DNA of 31,390 nt from CAZEJK01 sp964512045 (GCA_964512045.1 CAZEJK010000038.1:1-31390); one strand, 5' to 3'; counted from the stretch's first letter, positions 17,463 through 25,787 are shown. Notes: generated from the sequence alone by a model not told the origin. Translations and numbers: made by a program.

Positions 17463-18188
17463 TTACGTCTCCATTGACGGCTTCCACACCTTCCAGACGT
17501 TGCCAACCAGGTCCGGTCCCGGCTTGAGAGTCTCCTGGCCGGGCTCCCAGCCGGCCGGGGTGGCCTCGGCGCCGCCGCTGGCCCGGACGACCTGGAACGC
17601 CTGCACCTGACGCACGGTCTCGGCGAACTTGCGACCCACGGGTGGGGTGAGGCACTCCATCGCCTGGATCACACCATCCGGGTCGATAATGAACCGTCCG
17701 CGCAGCTCGACCCCCTGGCTCTCATCAAACACGCCGTAGGCACGGCCGATGTGTCCCGCCTGGTCGGAGAGCATGGGGAACGGCACGTCACCACCGATCA
17801 TCTTGTTAAGCTCGTGGTCGTTCCACATCTTGTGGACGAAGTGGCTGTCCACGCTGACCGAGAACACCTCCACACCCAGGTCCTTCAGCTGCTGGTACTT
17901 GTCGGCGACCGCCGACACCTCGGTCGCTCACACGAAGGTGAAGTCACCGGGGTAGAAGCAGAGCAGGACCCACTTGCCGAAGTAGTCTGATAGCTGGATG
18001 TTGGTGAACGTCCCGTTGTGGTACGCAGGTGCGTTGAAATCGGGGGCCTTCTGTCCGACGCGTGCGGTCATGCGCTCCTCCTTGACCGTGGTTGTGGGGT
18101 GGCTCTCTGTGGGCTCGGCAGCCTCGGACGACGGGTCGCCCAGGACCGCACCGGTGACCCGGGCGCATCCTTGAGGTGCATCTGCCAT
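17463..18188 (-). CDS. Selenocysteine peroxiredoxin (AhpC/Prx1-like, UGA-recoded)
   Basis: A 241-residue peroxiredoxin whose peroxidatic position is an in-frame UGA (17930-17928). The frame reads PGDFTFV-U-ATEVSAVADKY, where ordinary family members have Cys. Sequence on both sides is fully conserved: ARVGQKAPDFNAPAYHNG and KWVLLCFYPGDF before, SVDSHFVHKMWND and GRFIIDPDGVI after. A SECIS-like hairpin starts 10 nt past the UGA. Family role: reduction of hydrogen peroxide and organic peroxides by a thiol or selenol. The usual C-terminal resolving Cys (VCPAxW) is Thr here (EATPAGW). Two starts are possible. ATG 18188 (AAAGGAGG) gives Sec87. Internal ATG 18071 (AAGGAGG) gives the normal Prx N-terminus and Sec48. 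Standard gene finders would split it at the UGA. Confidence 0.9.
17900..17917 (-). promoter_or_regulatory. Bacterial SECIS hairpin
   Basis: On the minus strand, a perfect 7-bp stem UGUCGGC/GCCGACA encloses the loop GGUC, with 17 nt between the UGA and the loop. A GGU-containing apical loop at about this distance is the feature recognised by SelB in E. coli fdhF-type SECIS elements. It lies within the coding region, as expected in bacteria. Confidence 0.8.
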
Positions 18189-18604
18189 ACGACCTCCTTT
18201 CGCTCAACGTCTCTGAGCCCTGTGATGGGCGACAGCAACGCATGCTGCCACTCTGATCATACGAGTGCTCTGAGGTCGGTGCAAGTGAGAATCGCTACCG
18301 ATCTCAACGCAGCACGACCGGGGGACCGACGCCGCCGGAGATCGCCTGTGCTCGCGGCCCACGACCGCGTAGCTGTCAGCGATTCGACGTTGGGTACGAG
18401 CTTCTCCAGCCCACCCGGTCTCACTCGCAGGAGTGACAGCGCTCGAGCCCGGAGCTGGCCCCTGATCCGGCCCCGGTCACGACAGCCGGAGCCCGGCCTT
18501 CGGCTCCCGGCGCATGCCTCGAGCTTCCGAAGATACGGCGGTCTTCAGTCGATGAGGCCCGTGCGTGGTACCCTGCGCATCGGATGTGCGGAAAGGAGCC
18601 TGAC
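18189..18604. other. Divergent intergenic region, no gene
   Basis: It separates the selenoperoxiredoxin from the S9 peptidase. It contains the peroxiredoxin promoter (18256-18284) and a GATTCTCA half-site (minus strand, about 18286-18293) reminiscent of Fur/PerR-type boxes. It also has a copy of the TTCCGAAGATACGGC motif (18527-18541). No coding region is credible. Confidence 0.5.
18256..18284 (-). promoter_or_regulatory. Putative promoter of the selenoperoxiredoxin gene
   Basis: On the minus strand, TTGCAC (18284-18279), 17 nt, then TATGAT (18261-18256). The -10 box matches 5 of 6 consensus positions and lies 67 nt before the distal ATG. Confidence 0.5.
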
Positions 18605-21352
18605 ATGTTGAACGACACTCGCTTCCCCACGGCTGCGCTCGGCATCGCCGCGTTGTGCATGCTCGTGGTAGCCACCCTCTCCTTCGCTGACACGACGACG
18701 CCCCCGCCGCTGCTCAACCGTGACGTGTTCTTCGGCGACCCCGAGTACTCCGGGGCCAAGATCTCACCGGACGGCGCGTGGATCTCGTTCCGCAAGCCGT
18801 ACCTGGATGTCATGAACATCTGGGTGAAGGCGGCGGATGCACCGTTCACCGCTGCCAGGCCGGTCACCGCCGACACGGAGCGTCCGGTCGCCGGCTACTT
18901 CTGGAGCGAGGATAGCCGCTACATCCTGTACGTGCAGGACAAGGGCGGCAACGAGAACTTCCACGTCTACGCGGTCGATCCGACGGCGGAGGCCGAGGCG
19001 GACACCGGGGTGCCGCCGGCACGGGATCTGACGCCGTACGAGAACGTCCGCGCGATGATCTATGCGCTGCCGGAGAGCACTCCTGGCCAGCTGATCGTCG
19101 GGCTGAACGACCGTGATCCGGCTGTGCACGACCCCTACCGGGTCGACATCGCCACCGGTGAGCGGGAGCTCATCATCACCAACGAGTCGAACGTCGCCGC
19201 GTGGGTGGCCGATCACTCGGGGACGGTCCGGTTGGCCGTGCGCCAGAACGACCAGGGGGGGACCGAGATCCTGCCGGTGGCCGACGGTGAGCTGGGAGAA
19301 CCGCTGTACAGCTGCTCGTTCGAGGAGACCTGTGTGCCGGTGCGGTTCCACAAGAGCGGCTCGAAGGTGTACGTGCAGAGCAACAAGGGCGCCGATGTGG
19401 ATCTCATCCGGCTCATGCTGATGGACGTGAAGACCGGCGAGACCAGCCTTGTGGAAAGCGATCCGGAGGGCGAGGTGGACTTCGGAGTGGCCCTGTTCTC
19501 CGACGCCTCCGAGGAGCTGATCGCCACCGCGTACGTCGGCGACCGGGTCCGGATCTACCCGAAGGACGAGACGTTCGCCAACGACCTGGAGACGATCCGG
19601 TCCCAGGTACCCGATGGAGAGCTCGGCCTGCAGTCCACGACCGAGGATATGGGCACCATGCTGGTCTCGGTCTCCAGCGACGTCGACCCCGGCTCGGTGT
19701 ACGTCTACACGCGGGCTGACGGTACGGTGAACACGCTGTATACCTCGCGTCCAGACGTCCCCTCGAAGCACATGTCGCCGATGCAAGCGGTCCGTTACGA
19801 AGCGCGCGACGGGCTCGAGATTCCGGCGTATCTGACGCTGCCGAAAGGGTTCGGAGAGAAGAACCTGCCGACCATCATCCTGCCGCACGGAGGCCCGTGG
19901 GCGCGCGACATGTGGGGGTTCGATCCGATCGTGCAGTTTCTCGCCAACCGGGGCTACGCGGTCCTGCAGCCGAACTTCCGAGGTTCCACCGGGTATGGCA
20001 AGGCGTTTCTGAATGCGGGGAACATGGAGTGGGGCACGGGCGCCATGCAGCACGACCTCACAGACGGGGCAACGTACCTCGTCGATCGAGGGATCGCGGA
20101 TCCGAAGAGGCTGGTGATCATGGGCGGCTCCTACGGTGGGTACGCCACACTGGCCGGCCTCGCGTTCACGCCGGATGTGTATGCTGCCGGCGTGTCGATC
20201 GTCGGACCCTCCAACATCATCACCCTGCTCGACTCGATTCCGCCGTACTGGGGACCGATCGTGGAGATGTTCCACCGTCGTGTCGGCGACCCATCCGACC
20301 CGGAGGACCGCGAGCGTCTCGAGGCCCAGTCGCCGCTGAGCTCGGCGACTGCGATCAACGATCCCCTGCTGGTGATCCAGGGCGCCAACGATCCGCGCGT
20401 CAAGAAGGCCGAGTCCGATCAGATCGTTGTGGCGTTGCGCGAGCTGGACCATCCCGTGGAGTACGTGGTCGCACCGGATGAGGGGCACGGCTTCCGCGGT
20501 CGCGAGAACCGGCTGGCGATGTTCGCCATCATCGAGGAGTTCCTCGCCGAGCATGTGGGCGGACGCTATCAGACCAGCGCGGCGCCGGATGTGGCCGAGC
20601 GGATCGCCGCCATCACCGTCGATCCGGCAACGGTGGAGATGCCCACCCAGGCCGAGGGGCTCGAGGCTGCACGCACCGCCGCGTTGCCGGATCTGGAGGC
20701 CGGACGCCTGCAGCCGGTGACCGTCGGCTACACCACGACCCTGGCCGCTGCGGGGCGTGAGATCGAGGTCACGAGCACGGTCAACGTGGCGCGGGCAGAG
20801 GAGGGCGAGAGCGCGACCTGGGTGGTTACGACGGAGGCGTCCAGCCCGATGGGTGAGGGCCGCGATCGGATCCTTCTCGGAGCGACGCTGCAGCCGATCA
20901 CGCGTACGGCGACGCAGGGGCCAGTCGAGATGGAGGTCACGTACTCCGCTGCAGCGATCAGCGGCTCGGTGGCCATGGGACCGCAGGAGATGCCGATCAA
21001 CGTCGAGCTTGAAGCCCCGGTGTGGGCGAGCGATGAGGGTCTGCGTGCGACGCTGATGGCGCTGCCGCTCACCACCGACACCGCCGTGACCTACCGGACC
21101 TTCGATCTGCAGTCGCAGAAGGTCCGCGTATGGTCGCTCGAGGTGGCCGGCGAGGAGACGGTCGAGGTGCCGGCGGGCACGTACGACTGCTTCAAGCTCG
21201 CCATCGAGGCGCTCGACGACATGGGCGGCGGCCAGACCGTGTGGCTGGCGCAGGACGCGCCATACGTGACGGTCAAGGCCACCGGGCAGCTCCCGCCGCA
21301 GATGGGCGGCGGCGAGGTCAGCACCGTGCTGACGTCGGTGGAGACCCAGTAG
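18605..21352 (+). CDS. Exported S9 prolyl-oligopeptidase-type peptidase with C-terminal extension
   Basis: A 915-residue secreted serine peptidase. It has a signal peptide (about 1-28), a seven-bladed beta-propeller region (about 40-385), and an alpha/beta-hydrolase domain (about 390-655). The triad is visible as Ser509 in GGSYGG, Asp596 in GANDPR and His628 in DEGHGF. These enzymes trim short peptides, often as dipeptidyl or acylaminoacyl peptidases. About 250 residues follow, forming a beta-rich domain (VTVGYTTTLAAAGREIEV through VWLAQDAPYVTVKATGQ) resembling DUF3108-type periplasmic domains and not part of ordinary S9 enzymes. The ATG at 18605 has AAAGGAG 6 nt upstream, and the earlier in-frame ATG (18584) lacks one. 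It is monocistronic. Confidence 0.93.
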   Translation: MLNDTRFPTAALGIAALCMLVVATLSFADTTTPPPLLNRDVFFGDPEYSGAKISPDGAWISFRKPYLDVMNIWVKAADAPFTAARPVTADTERPVAGYFWSEDSRYILYVQDKGGNENFHVYAVDPTAEAEADTGVPPARDLTPYENVRAMIYALPESTPGQLIVGLNDRDPAVHDPYRVDIATGERELIITNESNVAAWVADHSGTVRLAVRQNDQGGTEILPVADGELGEPLYSCSFEETCVPVRFHKSGSKVYVQSNKGADVDLIRLMLMDVKTGETSLVESDPEGEVDFGVALFSDASEELIATAYVGDRVRIYPKDETFANDLETIRSQVPDGELGLQSTTEDMGTMLVSVSSDVDPGSVYVYTRADGTVNTLYTSRPDVPSKHMSPMQAVRYEARDGLEIPAYLTLPKGFGEKNLPTIILPHGGPWARDMWGFDPIVQFLANRGYAVLQPNFRGSTGYGKAFLNAGNMEWGTGAMQHDLTDGATYLVDRGIADPKRLVIMGGSYGGYATLAGLAFTPDVYAAGVSIVGPSNIITLLDSIPPYWGPIVEMFHRRVGDPSDPEDRERLEAQSPLSSATAINDPLLVIQGANDPRVKKAESDQIVVALRELDHPVEYVVAPDEGHGFRGRENRLAMFAIIEEFLAEHVGGRYQTSAAPDVAERIAAITVDPATVEMPTQAEGLEAARTAALPDLEAGRLQPVTVGYTTTLAAAGREIEVTSTVNVARAEEGESATWVVTTEASSPMGEGRDRILLGATLQPITRTATQGPVEMEVTYSAAAISGSVAMGPQEMPINVELEAPVWASDEGLRATLMALPLTTDTAVTYRTFDLQSQKVRVWSLEVAGEETVEVPAGTYDCFKLAIEALDDMGGGQTVWLAQDAPYVTVKATGQLPPQMGGGEVSTVLTSVETQ

Positions 21353-21390
21353 CGCTCCGAAGCTCGCTGCCTGGTGTTGCGTCAATCTGC

Positions 21391-21420
21391 CGCGCCGGCA
21401 CCCGCCCGGGTGCCGGCGCG
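21391..21420. terminator. Bidirectional hairpin between convergent genes
   Basis: A perfect 13-bp GC stem (21391-21403 with 21408-21420) with a 4-nt loop lies between the stops of the S9 peptidase and the APC permease. The T-tracts are weak. Confidence 0.7.
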
Positions 21421-21534
21421 ATCTTCGTGTGCGCTCGCACTATGACCCGCTCAGCCGGGGTGGGGCGTGGCACTCACGCGCTGAAATCAGAGCTTGCTAG
21501 CGAGCCGGACGCGATGACACAACCTGCAGAGTGG

Positions 21535-22878
21535 CTACGCACCGGCGTCTCGGCGCGATGCCAGACGCCGCGCCACCGTGTGCCAGATCAGGCCAACGAC
21601 GATGACCCCGATCCCCGTCAGCCACACCGCAGTGTCGACCCAGAAGGCGAGGCCCAGGCACGCGATGAGCCCCACGGCGGGTATCCAGGTCGGGTACCGT
21701 CGAGACTCGGGCGGCAGACGGAGCGCCGCGAGGTTGGTGATGGCGTAGTAGACGAGCACCGTGAAGGCGCTGAACGTCCATGTGGTCTCAACGTCGCCGA
21801 TCAGCACCAGTGCCGCGATCACGCAGCCGGTGACGACGACGGCGCGGGCGGGCGAGCCGTTGCCTTCGGCGAGGACCGCCAGCGACCGCGGCATATCGCC
21901 GCGACGGGCCATCGCGAGGAGCACCCGCGACAGGCCGAGCAGCAGATTGAGCAGGACACCGAGCATCGCCGTGACCGCGGCGAGCGCGATGACCACCGCG
22001 AGACCGGGGACCCCGAACCCTCGTGCAATCAGCTCGAGCGGTGCGGCGGCGGTCTCGGTGCTTTCCGAGAACCCAGAGGCGCCCGCCGCGCCGACGCCCA
22101 CGACCGCGACACCGACATACACCGCCATGGTCAGCAGGAGCGTGGTGATGATCGCACGGGGGATGTTCCGCTGCGGCTCGTGGATCTCCTCGCCGAGGGT
22201 GGCGATCCGTCCGTAGCCCGTGTACGCCACGAACATCAGCGCCGTGGCGTGCAGCAGCGCGGCAAGGCCGCTCTCCTCCGGGAAGAACGGCGTGTACGAG
22301 TCGTCGCCGGAGGCGATCGCCGACGGCAGGCCGAGGATGATGAACGCGGCGAGCGCGAGCAGAGTGAACGTCACGATGATGGCGTTGGTCCGGTTCGAGT
22401 GGCGCATCCCCGCGGCGGTGATCGCGGTCAGCGTGACCACGCCGCCGAGGCCGAGCACGACGCGCCAGAACGGCTCGAAGACGCCGAACAGACCGAGCAC
22501 GTAGCCCGCGAAGCCGAGGGCCGCAGTGGCCGCGGACGCGCTCTTGGCGAGCAGGAACATCCAGCCGGCGACGAAGCCGAGGGTCGGGTTGAGGTGCCGG
22601 TGACCGTACTCGTAGGTGCCGCCGCTGACGGGATGGCTCGCGGCGAGCTGCGCGCTCGACAGGCCGTTGCAGGTCGCCACACCCGCAGCGAGAGCGACCG
22701 CCAGCACCACCGCAGGCCCAGCCACCCCGGCGGCGATGCCGACGCTGACGAAGATGCCGGTACCGAGGATGGAGCCCATGCCCAGGAGCACTGCCCCGGG
22801 CAGGCCCACCACGCGGTGGAGGGAGCGTGCGACGGTCTGGTTGCTGCCACGAGAGGTCTCTGTGTCTGCGCCCATCAC
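21535..22878 (-). CDS. APC-superfamily amino acid permease
   Basis: A 447-residue membrane protein with about 12 transmembrane segments. The first helix has the APC signature LPGAVLLGMGSILGTGIFVSVG, whose unwound GSILGTG binds the amino acid backbone. Later segments include SGGTYEYGHRHLNPTLGFVAGWMFLL and VAYTGYGRIATLGEEIHEPQRNIPRAI, typical of the APA/cationic amino acid group. It catalyses proton- or exchange-driven amino acid transport, substrate unknown. It may start with GTG at 22878 or the next codon, ATG at 22875. Neither has a clear Shine-Dalgarno. A hairpin at 22886-22911 lies right upstream. Confidence 0.92.
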   Translation of the reverse strand: MMGADTETSRGSNQTVARSLHRVVGLPGAVLLGMGSILGTGIFVSVGIAAGVAGPAVVLAVALAAGVATCNGLSSAQLAASHPVSGGTYEYGHRHLNPTLGFVAGWMFLLAKSASAATAALGFAGYVLGLFGVFEPFWRVVLGLGGVVTLTAITAAGMRHSNRTNAIIVTFTLLALAAFIILGLPSAIASGDDSYTPFFPEESGLAALLHATALMFVAYTGYGRIATLGEEIHEPQRNIPRAIITTLLLTMAVYVGVAVVGVGAAGASGFSESTETAAAPLELIARGFGVPGLAVVIALAAVTAMLGVLLNLLLGLSRVLLAMARRGDMPRSLAVLAEGNGSPARAVVVTGCVIAALVLIGDVETTWTFSAFTVLVYYAITNLAALRLPPESRRYPTWIPAVGLIACLGLAFWVDTAVWLTGIGVIVVGLIWHTVARRLASRRDAGA

Positions 22879-22885
22879 TGTGTGA

Positions 22886-22911
22886 GAATCGCGGCTGATG
22901 CCGCATGATTC
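22886..22911 (-). terminator. Hairpin upstream of the APC permease
   Basis: GAATC-GCGGC, loop TGAT, then GCCGC-AT-GATTC forms a 10-bp stem with one 2-nt bulge. It lies 49 nt past the YeeE stop and 8 nt before the permease start, so it could terminate the upstream operon and shape the permease leader. Confidence 0.5.
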
Positions 22912-22941
22912 CGGGTCCGCAGGGAGCGAGAGAGTGGCGGC

Positions 22942-22956
22942 GCTGAGTGCCTCAGC
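22942..22956 (-). terminator. Small hairpin after the YeeE/YedE gene
   Basis: GCTGAG, TGC, CTCAGC: a 6-bp perfect stem starting 3 nt past the YeeE stop codon. It is not followed by a T-run. Confidence 0.4.
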
Positions 22957-22959
22957 TCA

Positions 22960-24150
22960 TCAGCGCAGCCCACGCAGGTAGAGCACCGTGGTCGCCCAGT
23001 TGGCCAGTACCGCAACGACTGCGAAGAGCATGGCCCCGATGCCCATGAGCGCTACTCCGGAGAGGATATTGCCGATCACGCAGCCTCCAGCCAGCGCCGC
23101 GCCGGCGCCGACGAGAGCCCCTCCAACCATCGCCACGAGGATCTGGTCCGGTGGCTTGGGCAGCAGTCGAGTCTGACCGGAGAGGCGACCGGAGAGGTTC
23201 GAGCCAACGAGCACGCCTCCGACCAGCAAGACCAACCACCAGACGACCTTCTTGCGGGGTGCTGACTGCTGATGTGGTGTTGTGCTCGGTTGAGCCGCGG
23301 GCGGCGCCACGACGTGGCGGACCGGTGCGTCTGTCACCAGGAGCGACGCGTGCAGTACCCCGTGAGTGACGCCGAGGGGGTAGTTCCGACCGCTCGCTGC
23401 GGACGAGAGGTAGGCGGGAAGCGCCAGCAGCCCGATGGCCAGACCCGCCTGCCACGGCCTCCACGACCGTAACAGGAGGGCTTGCGATCGCGGCTTCCCG
23501 GCGATGCTCCGGCCCGCGGCCTCGGGGGAAGACATGCGTCGCCGAATCCAGAGGACGATGCCGACTGTGGCGGCTGCGATCAGCACGGCCAGCAGCCAGA
23601 ACGGCATTCCGGTGAGGGATGACAGCGTGATCGGGCCGCCGTCGGCGGTCGTCAGCTGTACCGTTTTGAGCTGCTTGGCCCAGGCGGAAATCGGTCCGTA
23701 CTCGACGAGACCGATGCCGAACGGCATTGCCAGCAGTGCGGCGAGCGAGTTCAGGTTGCCGGTCGCGCCCTTGTAGAGACAGCCGCTGACGCAGCCGCCC
23801 GCCAGCACCATCCCCACACCGAAAACCAGACCGCCGAGGACGACCGCTGCCCACATCAGGGGCTTCGGGTTGAGCTGGATCCAGCCGAGAAGATCGCCAG
23901 CAGCAATGCCGGCCATCGACACGACGATTGCCACCCCGAGTCCGCCCACCTTGCGCCAGTCTCGCGCCAGCACCACCTCGGAGAAGGCCGACGCGCCGCA
24001 CAGGTCGCCCTTTTGCAGGAAGAAGCCGAACAGCACGCCGATCGGGATGGCGGTGAGCACCCAGCGCCCGGTCCACCATCCGAGCAACGAGACGCCGGTG
24101 ACGCCAATAGCCGAGACGACGACCGCGACGGGACCGTGCCTGGATTCCAT
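22960..24150 (-). CDS. YeeE/YedE (TsuA-like) sulfur-compound transporter
   Basis: A 396-residue membrane protein with two YeeE/YedE repeats (about 35-160 and 285-395). The signature cysteines are visible: Cys51 in QKGDLCGASAF, Cys120 and Cys124 in LAGGCVSGCLYKGATG, and Cys357 in LAGGCVIGN. In TsuA such cysteines relay thiosulfate across the membrane, and YedE relatives are linked to selenium uptake. The middle (about 165-285) has extra hydrophobic segments and a Pro/Ser-rich loop. It lies 9 nt after the thioredoxin-like gene in an operon with the DUF318 permease. The link to an arsenic operon or to the selenoprotein in this window is inference. The start ATG has a weak ribosome-binding site. 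Confidence 0.87.
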   Translation of the reverse strand: MESRHGPVAVVVSAIGVTGVSLLGWWTGRWVLTAIPIGVLFGFFLQKGDLCGASAFSEVVLARDWRKVGGLGVAIVVSMAGIAAGDLLGWIQLNPKPLMWAAVVLGGLVFGVGMVLAGGCVSGCLYKGATGNLNSLAALLAMPFGIGLVEYGPISAWAKQLKTVQLTTADGGPITLSSLTGMPFWLLAVLIAAATVGIVLWIRRRMSSPEAAGRSIAGKPRSQALLLRSWRPWQAGLAIGLLALPAYLSSAASGRNYPLGVTHGVLHASLLVTDAPVRHVVAPPAAQPSTTPHQQSAPRKKVVWWLVLLVGGVLVGSNLSGRLSGQTRLLPKPPDQILVAMVGGALVGAGAALAGGCVIGNILSGVALMGIGAMLFAVVAVLANWATTVLYLRGLR

Positions 24151-24159
24151 CTCAGCTAC

Positions 24160-24393
24160 CTAGGTGAGCATCGCTGTCAGCTCGTCGAGCGACGGGACCT
24201 TGCCCTGGACCTTGAGCGTTCCGTCGACGACCAGGGCAGGGGTCATCATCACGCCGTACGACGGAAACCGCTTGATATCGGTGACCTTGGTGAGCTCGTA
24301 ATCAAGGCCGGCGGCATCGGCCACCTGCTCGGTGAGCTTCGCCAGGGTCTCGCAGCGTGGACAGCCCGGGCCGAGAACGAGGATCTGTTTCAT
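24160..24393 (-). CDS. Small thioredoxin-like redox protein (CPRC)
   Basis: A 77-residue thioredoxin-fold protein of the short 'redox-active disulfide' type. The active site GPGCPRC (Cys11, Cys14) follows the first strand (QILVLG), and the cis-Pro motif MMTPALVVDG is present. It is cytosolic, with no signal peptide. AAAAGGAG precedes the ATG. The gene sits between the DUF318 permease and the YeeE-type transporter. Small proteins of this kind are regularly encoded next to DUF318/ArsP-type permeases, where they probably pass electrons or a metalloid/thiol ligand to the membrane partner. Confidence 0.9.
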   Translation of the reverse strand: MKQILVLGPGCPRCETLAKLTEQVADAAGLDYELTKVTDIKRFPSYGVMMTPALVVDGTLKVQGKVPSLDELTAMLT

Positions 24394-24414
24394 GGTGTGG
24401 CTCCTTTTCGTGGA

Positions 24415-25719
24415 TCACGCGAGCAGCAGTCCGTAGATCAGGCCGGCGGCGGTGCTCATCATCACCACCAGGCCGATGTAGACGCCGGTCTTCTTCCAGC
24501 CGATGACGCTGGCGATGACGATCATGTTGGGCAGCGACAGGGCCGGGCCCGCCAGCAGCAGAGCCAATGACGGGCCGGCGCCCATGCCGGCGCCGATCAG
24601 CCCCTGCAGGATCGGCACCTCGGTCAGGGTCGCAAAGTACATCAGGGCGCCGGCGAGTGAGGCGAAGAGGGTTGCGGCAAAGCCGTTGCCGCCGACCGCG
24701 CTCTCGACCCAGCCGGAGGGGATCAGGCCCTCGTGTCCGGGCCGTCCGAGCAGCAGGCCGGCCACCAGCACCCCGCCGAGCAGCAGCGGCAGAATCTGCT
24801 TGGCGTAGCCCCAGCTCGAGGCGAACCAGGCGCCGAGCTCGCCCTGGTCGCGCGCCGTGACCACCGCGAGGCCGAGCACACCGGTAGTGAAGGCAAGCTC
24901 CGGATGCTCGGGCCGCACGAGCGCCAGCACCACCGTCGGCGCCGCGATTGCCACGGCCTTCCAGGCCGCCAGCGTGTACCAGCGGACGAGCACCACGCCG
25001 AGCGCGACGGCGCCGGCCGAGGTCAGCCACCACTTGGCCCGCCAGATCGCGAACCAGATCCCGGTCGGGTCCTCGGGACGTGCCCAGTTGGCAAAGACCA
25101 GGATCGCGACCTGCGCGGCGAAGAAGGCTGCAACCTGACCGAGCGGACGGACGCCGTCGGGCTCGGGCAAGGCCATTGCGGCGTCGACGCGCCGCTGCTC
25201 GGAGCGCCGGAAGATCGCCGCCATGAGCACCCCGACGAGGACGGCAAACAGCACCGCGCCGATCGCCCGCGCCGCGCCGAGCTTCGCGCCGAGGACACTG
25301 GCGGTGAGCACCACCGCGAGCACGTTGATCGCCGGCCCCGAGTACAGGAACGCCGAGGCCGGCCCGAGCCCGGCACCCATCTGGTGGATGCCGGCAAACA
25401 GCGGCAGCACCGTGCACGAGCACACCGCGAGGATCGTGCCGCTCACTGACGCCACGCCGTAGGCGACAGCCTTCGGCGCCTTCGGTCCGAGGTACTTCAT
25501 GACCGCAGCCTGGGATACGAAGGAGGCGATTGCGCCGGCGATGAAGAAGGCGGGGACGAGACACAGCAGGACGTGCTCGCGGGCGTACCACCTGGTGAGC
25601 GCCAACGCCTCGGTGACCGCGCCATCGAATCGCGGCCATCCCACCGGTAGCCAGAAGAAGACGGCGAACAGGGCCGCCATCCACGCCAGCGGTTTCCACT
25701 CTGTCTTCCAGTCGATCAA
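24415..25719 (-). CDS. DUF318/ArsP-type permease
   Basis: A 434-residue membrane protein with about 10-11 helices in two homologous halves. Landmarks are FFIAGAIASFVSQAAVMKYLG, the cysteine pair AVCSCTVLPLFAGI, SGPAINVLAVVLTASVLG, and in the second half YFATLTEVPILQGLIGAGMGAGPSLALLLAGPALSLPNM. These match the permease family that includes ArsP, which exports trivalent organoarsenicals. The start is TTG at 25719, chosen for the GGAGG 7 nt upstream. It is first gene of an operon with the thioredoxin-like and YeeE genes, and divergent from arsR across a 66-bp regulatory gap, so arsenic-responsive expression is likely. Confidence 0.88.
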   Translation of the reverse strand: MIDWKTEWKPLAWMAALFAVFFWLPVGWPRFDGAVTEALALTRWYAREHVLLCLVPAFFIAGAIASFVSQAAVMKYLGPKAPKAVAYGVASVSGTILAVCSCTVLPLFAGIHQMGAGLGPASAFLYSGPAINVLAVVLTASVLGAKLGAARAIGAVLFAVLVGVLMAAIFRRSEQRRVDAAMALPEPDGVRPLGQVAAFFAAQVAILVFANWARPEDPTGIWFAIWRAKWWLTSAGAVALGVVLVRWYTLAAWKAVAIAAPTVVLALVRPEHPELAFTTGVLGLAVVTARDQGELGAWFASSWGYAKQILPLLLGGVLVAGLLLGRPGHEGLIPSGWVESAVGGNGFAATLFASLAGALMYFATLTEVPILQGLIGAGMGAGPSLALLLAGPALSLPNMIVIASVIGWKKTGVYIGLVVMMSTAAGLIYGLLLA

Positions 25720-25741
25720 GCGAGCCCTCCGACAGCTGCCC

Positions 25742-25770
25742 TTGACAGTACAGCCGATCAACGTTATATA
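25742..25770 (+). promoter_or_regulatory. Promoter of the arsR-acr3-arsC operon
   Basis: A perfect TTGACA (25742-25747), a 17-nt spacer, and TATATA (25765-25770). Transcription should start about 8 nt before the arsR ATG, so the leader is very short and no good Shine-Dalgarno fits in it. Confidence 0.85.
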
Positions 25771-25787
25771 TCGTGAAGTCGCGATAT
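25768..25787. promoter_or_regulatory. Candidate ArsR operator
   Basis: Inverted arms ATATCG and CGATAT flank 8 nt, overlapping the -10 box, the transcription start and the arsR start codon. That position suits autorepression, and the site also lies in the shared region upstream of the divergent permease operon. Confidence 0.65.

Noticed and set aside
17928..17930. Reading the UGA in the peroxiredoxin gene as a disabling stop (pseudogene or sequencing error).
   Set aside because: The UGA sits precisely at the catalytic position, flanking motifs are intact, and a SECIS-like hairpin follows at the right distance. Together these favour recoding.
18286..18293. Fur/PerR box in front of the selenoperoxiredoxin gene.
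   Set aside because: Only one half-site (GATTCTCA) is visible and the other half does not match, so it is not listed as a regulatory site.
18764..21385. An 873-codon open frame on the minus strand.
   Set aside because: It is the mirror of the S9 peptidase gene, rich in Arg, His and Leu, with no domain pattern or start signal.
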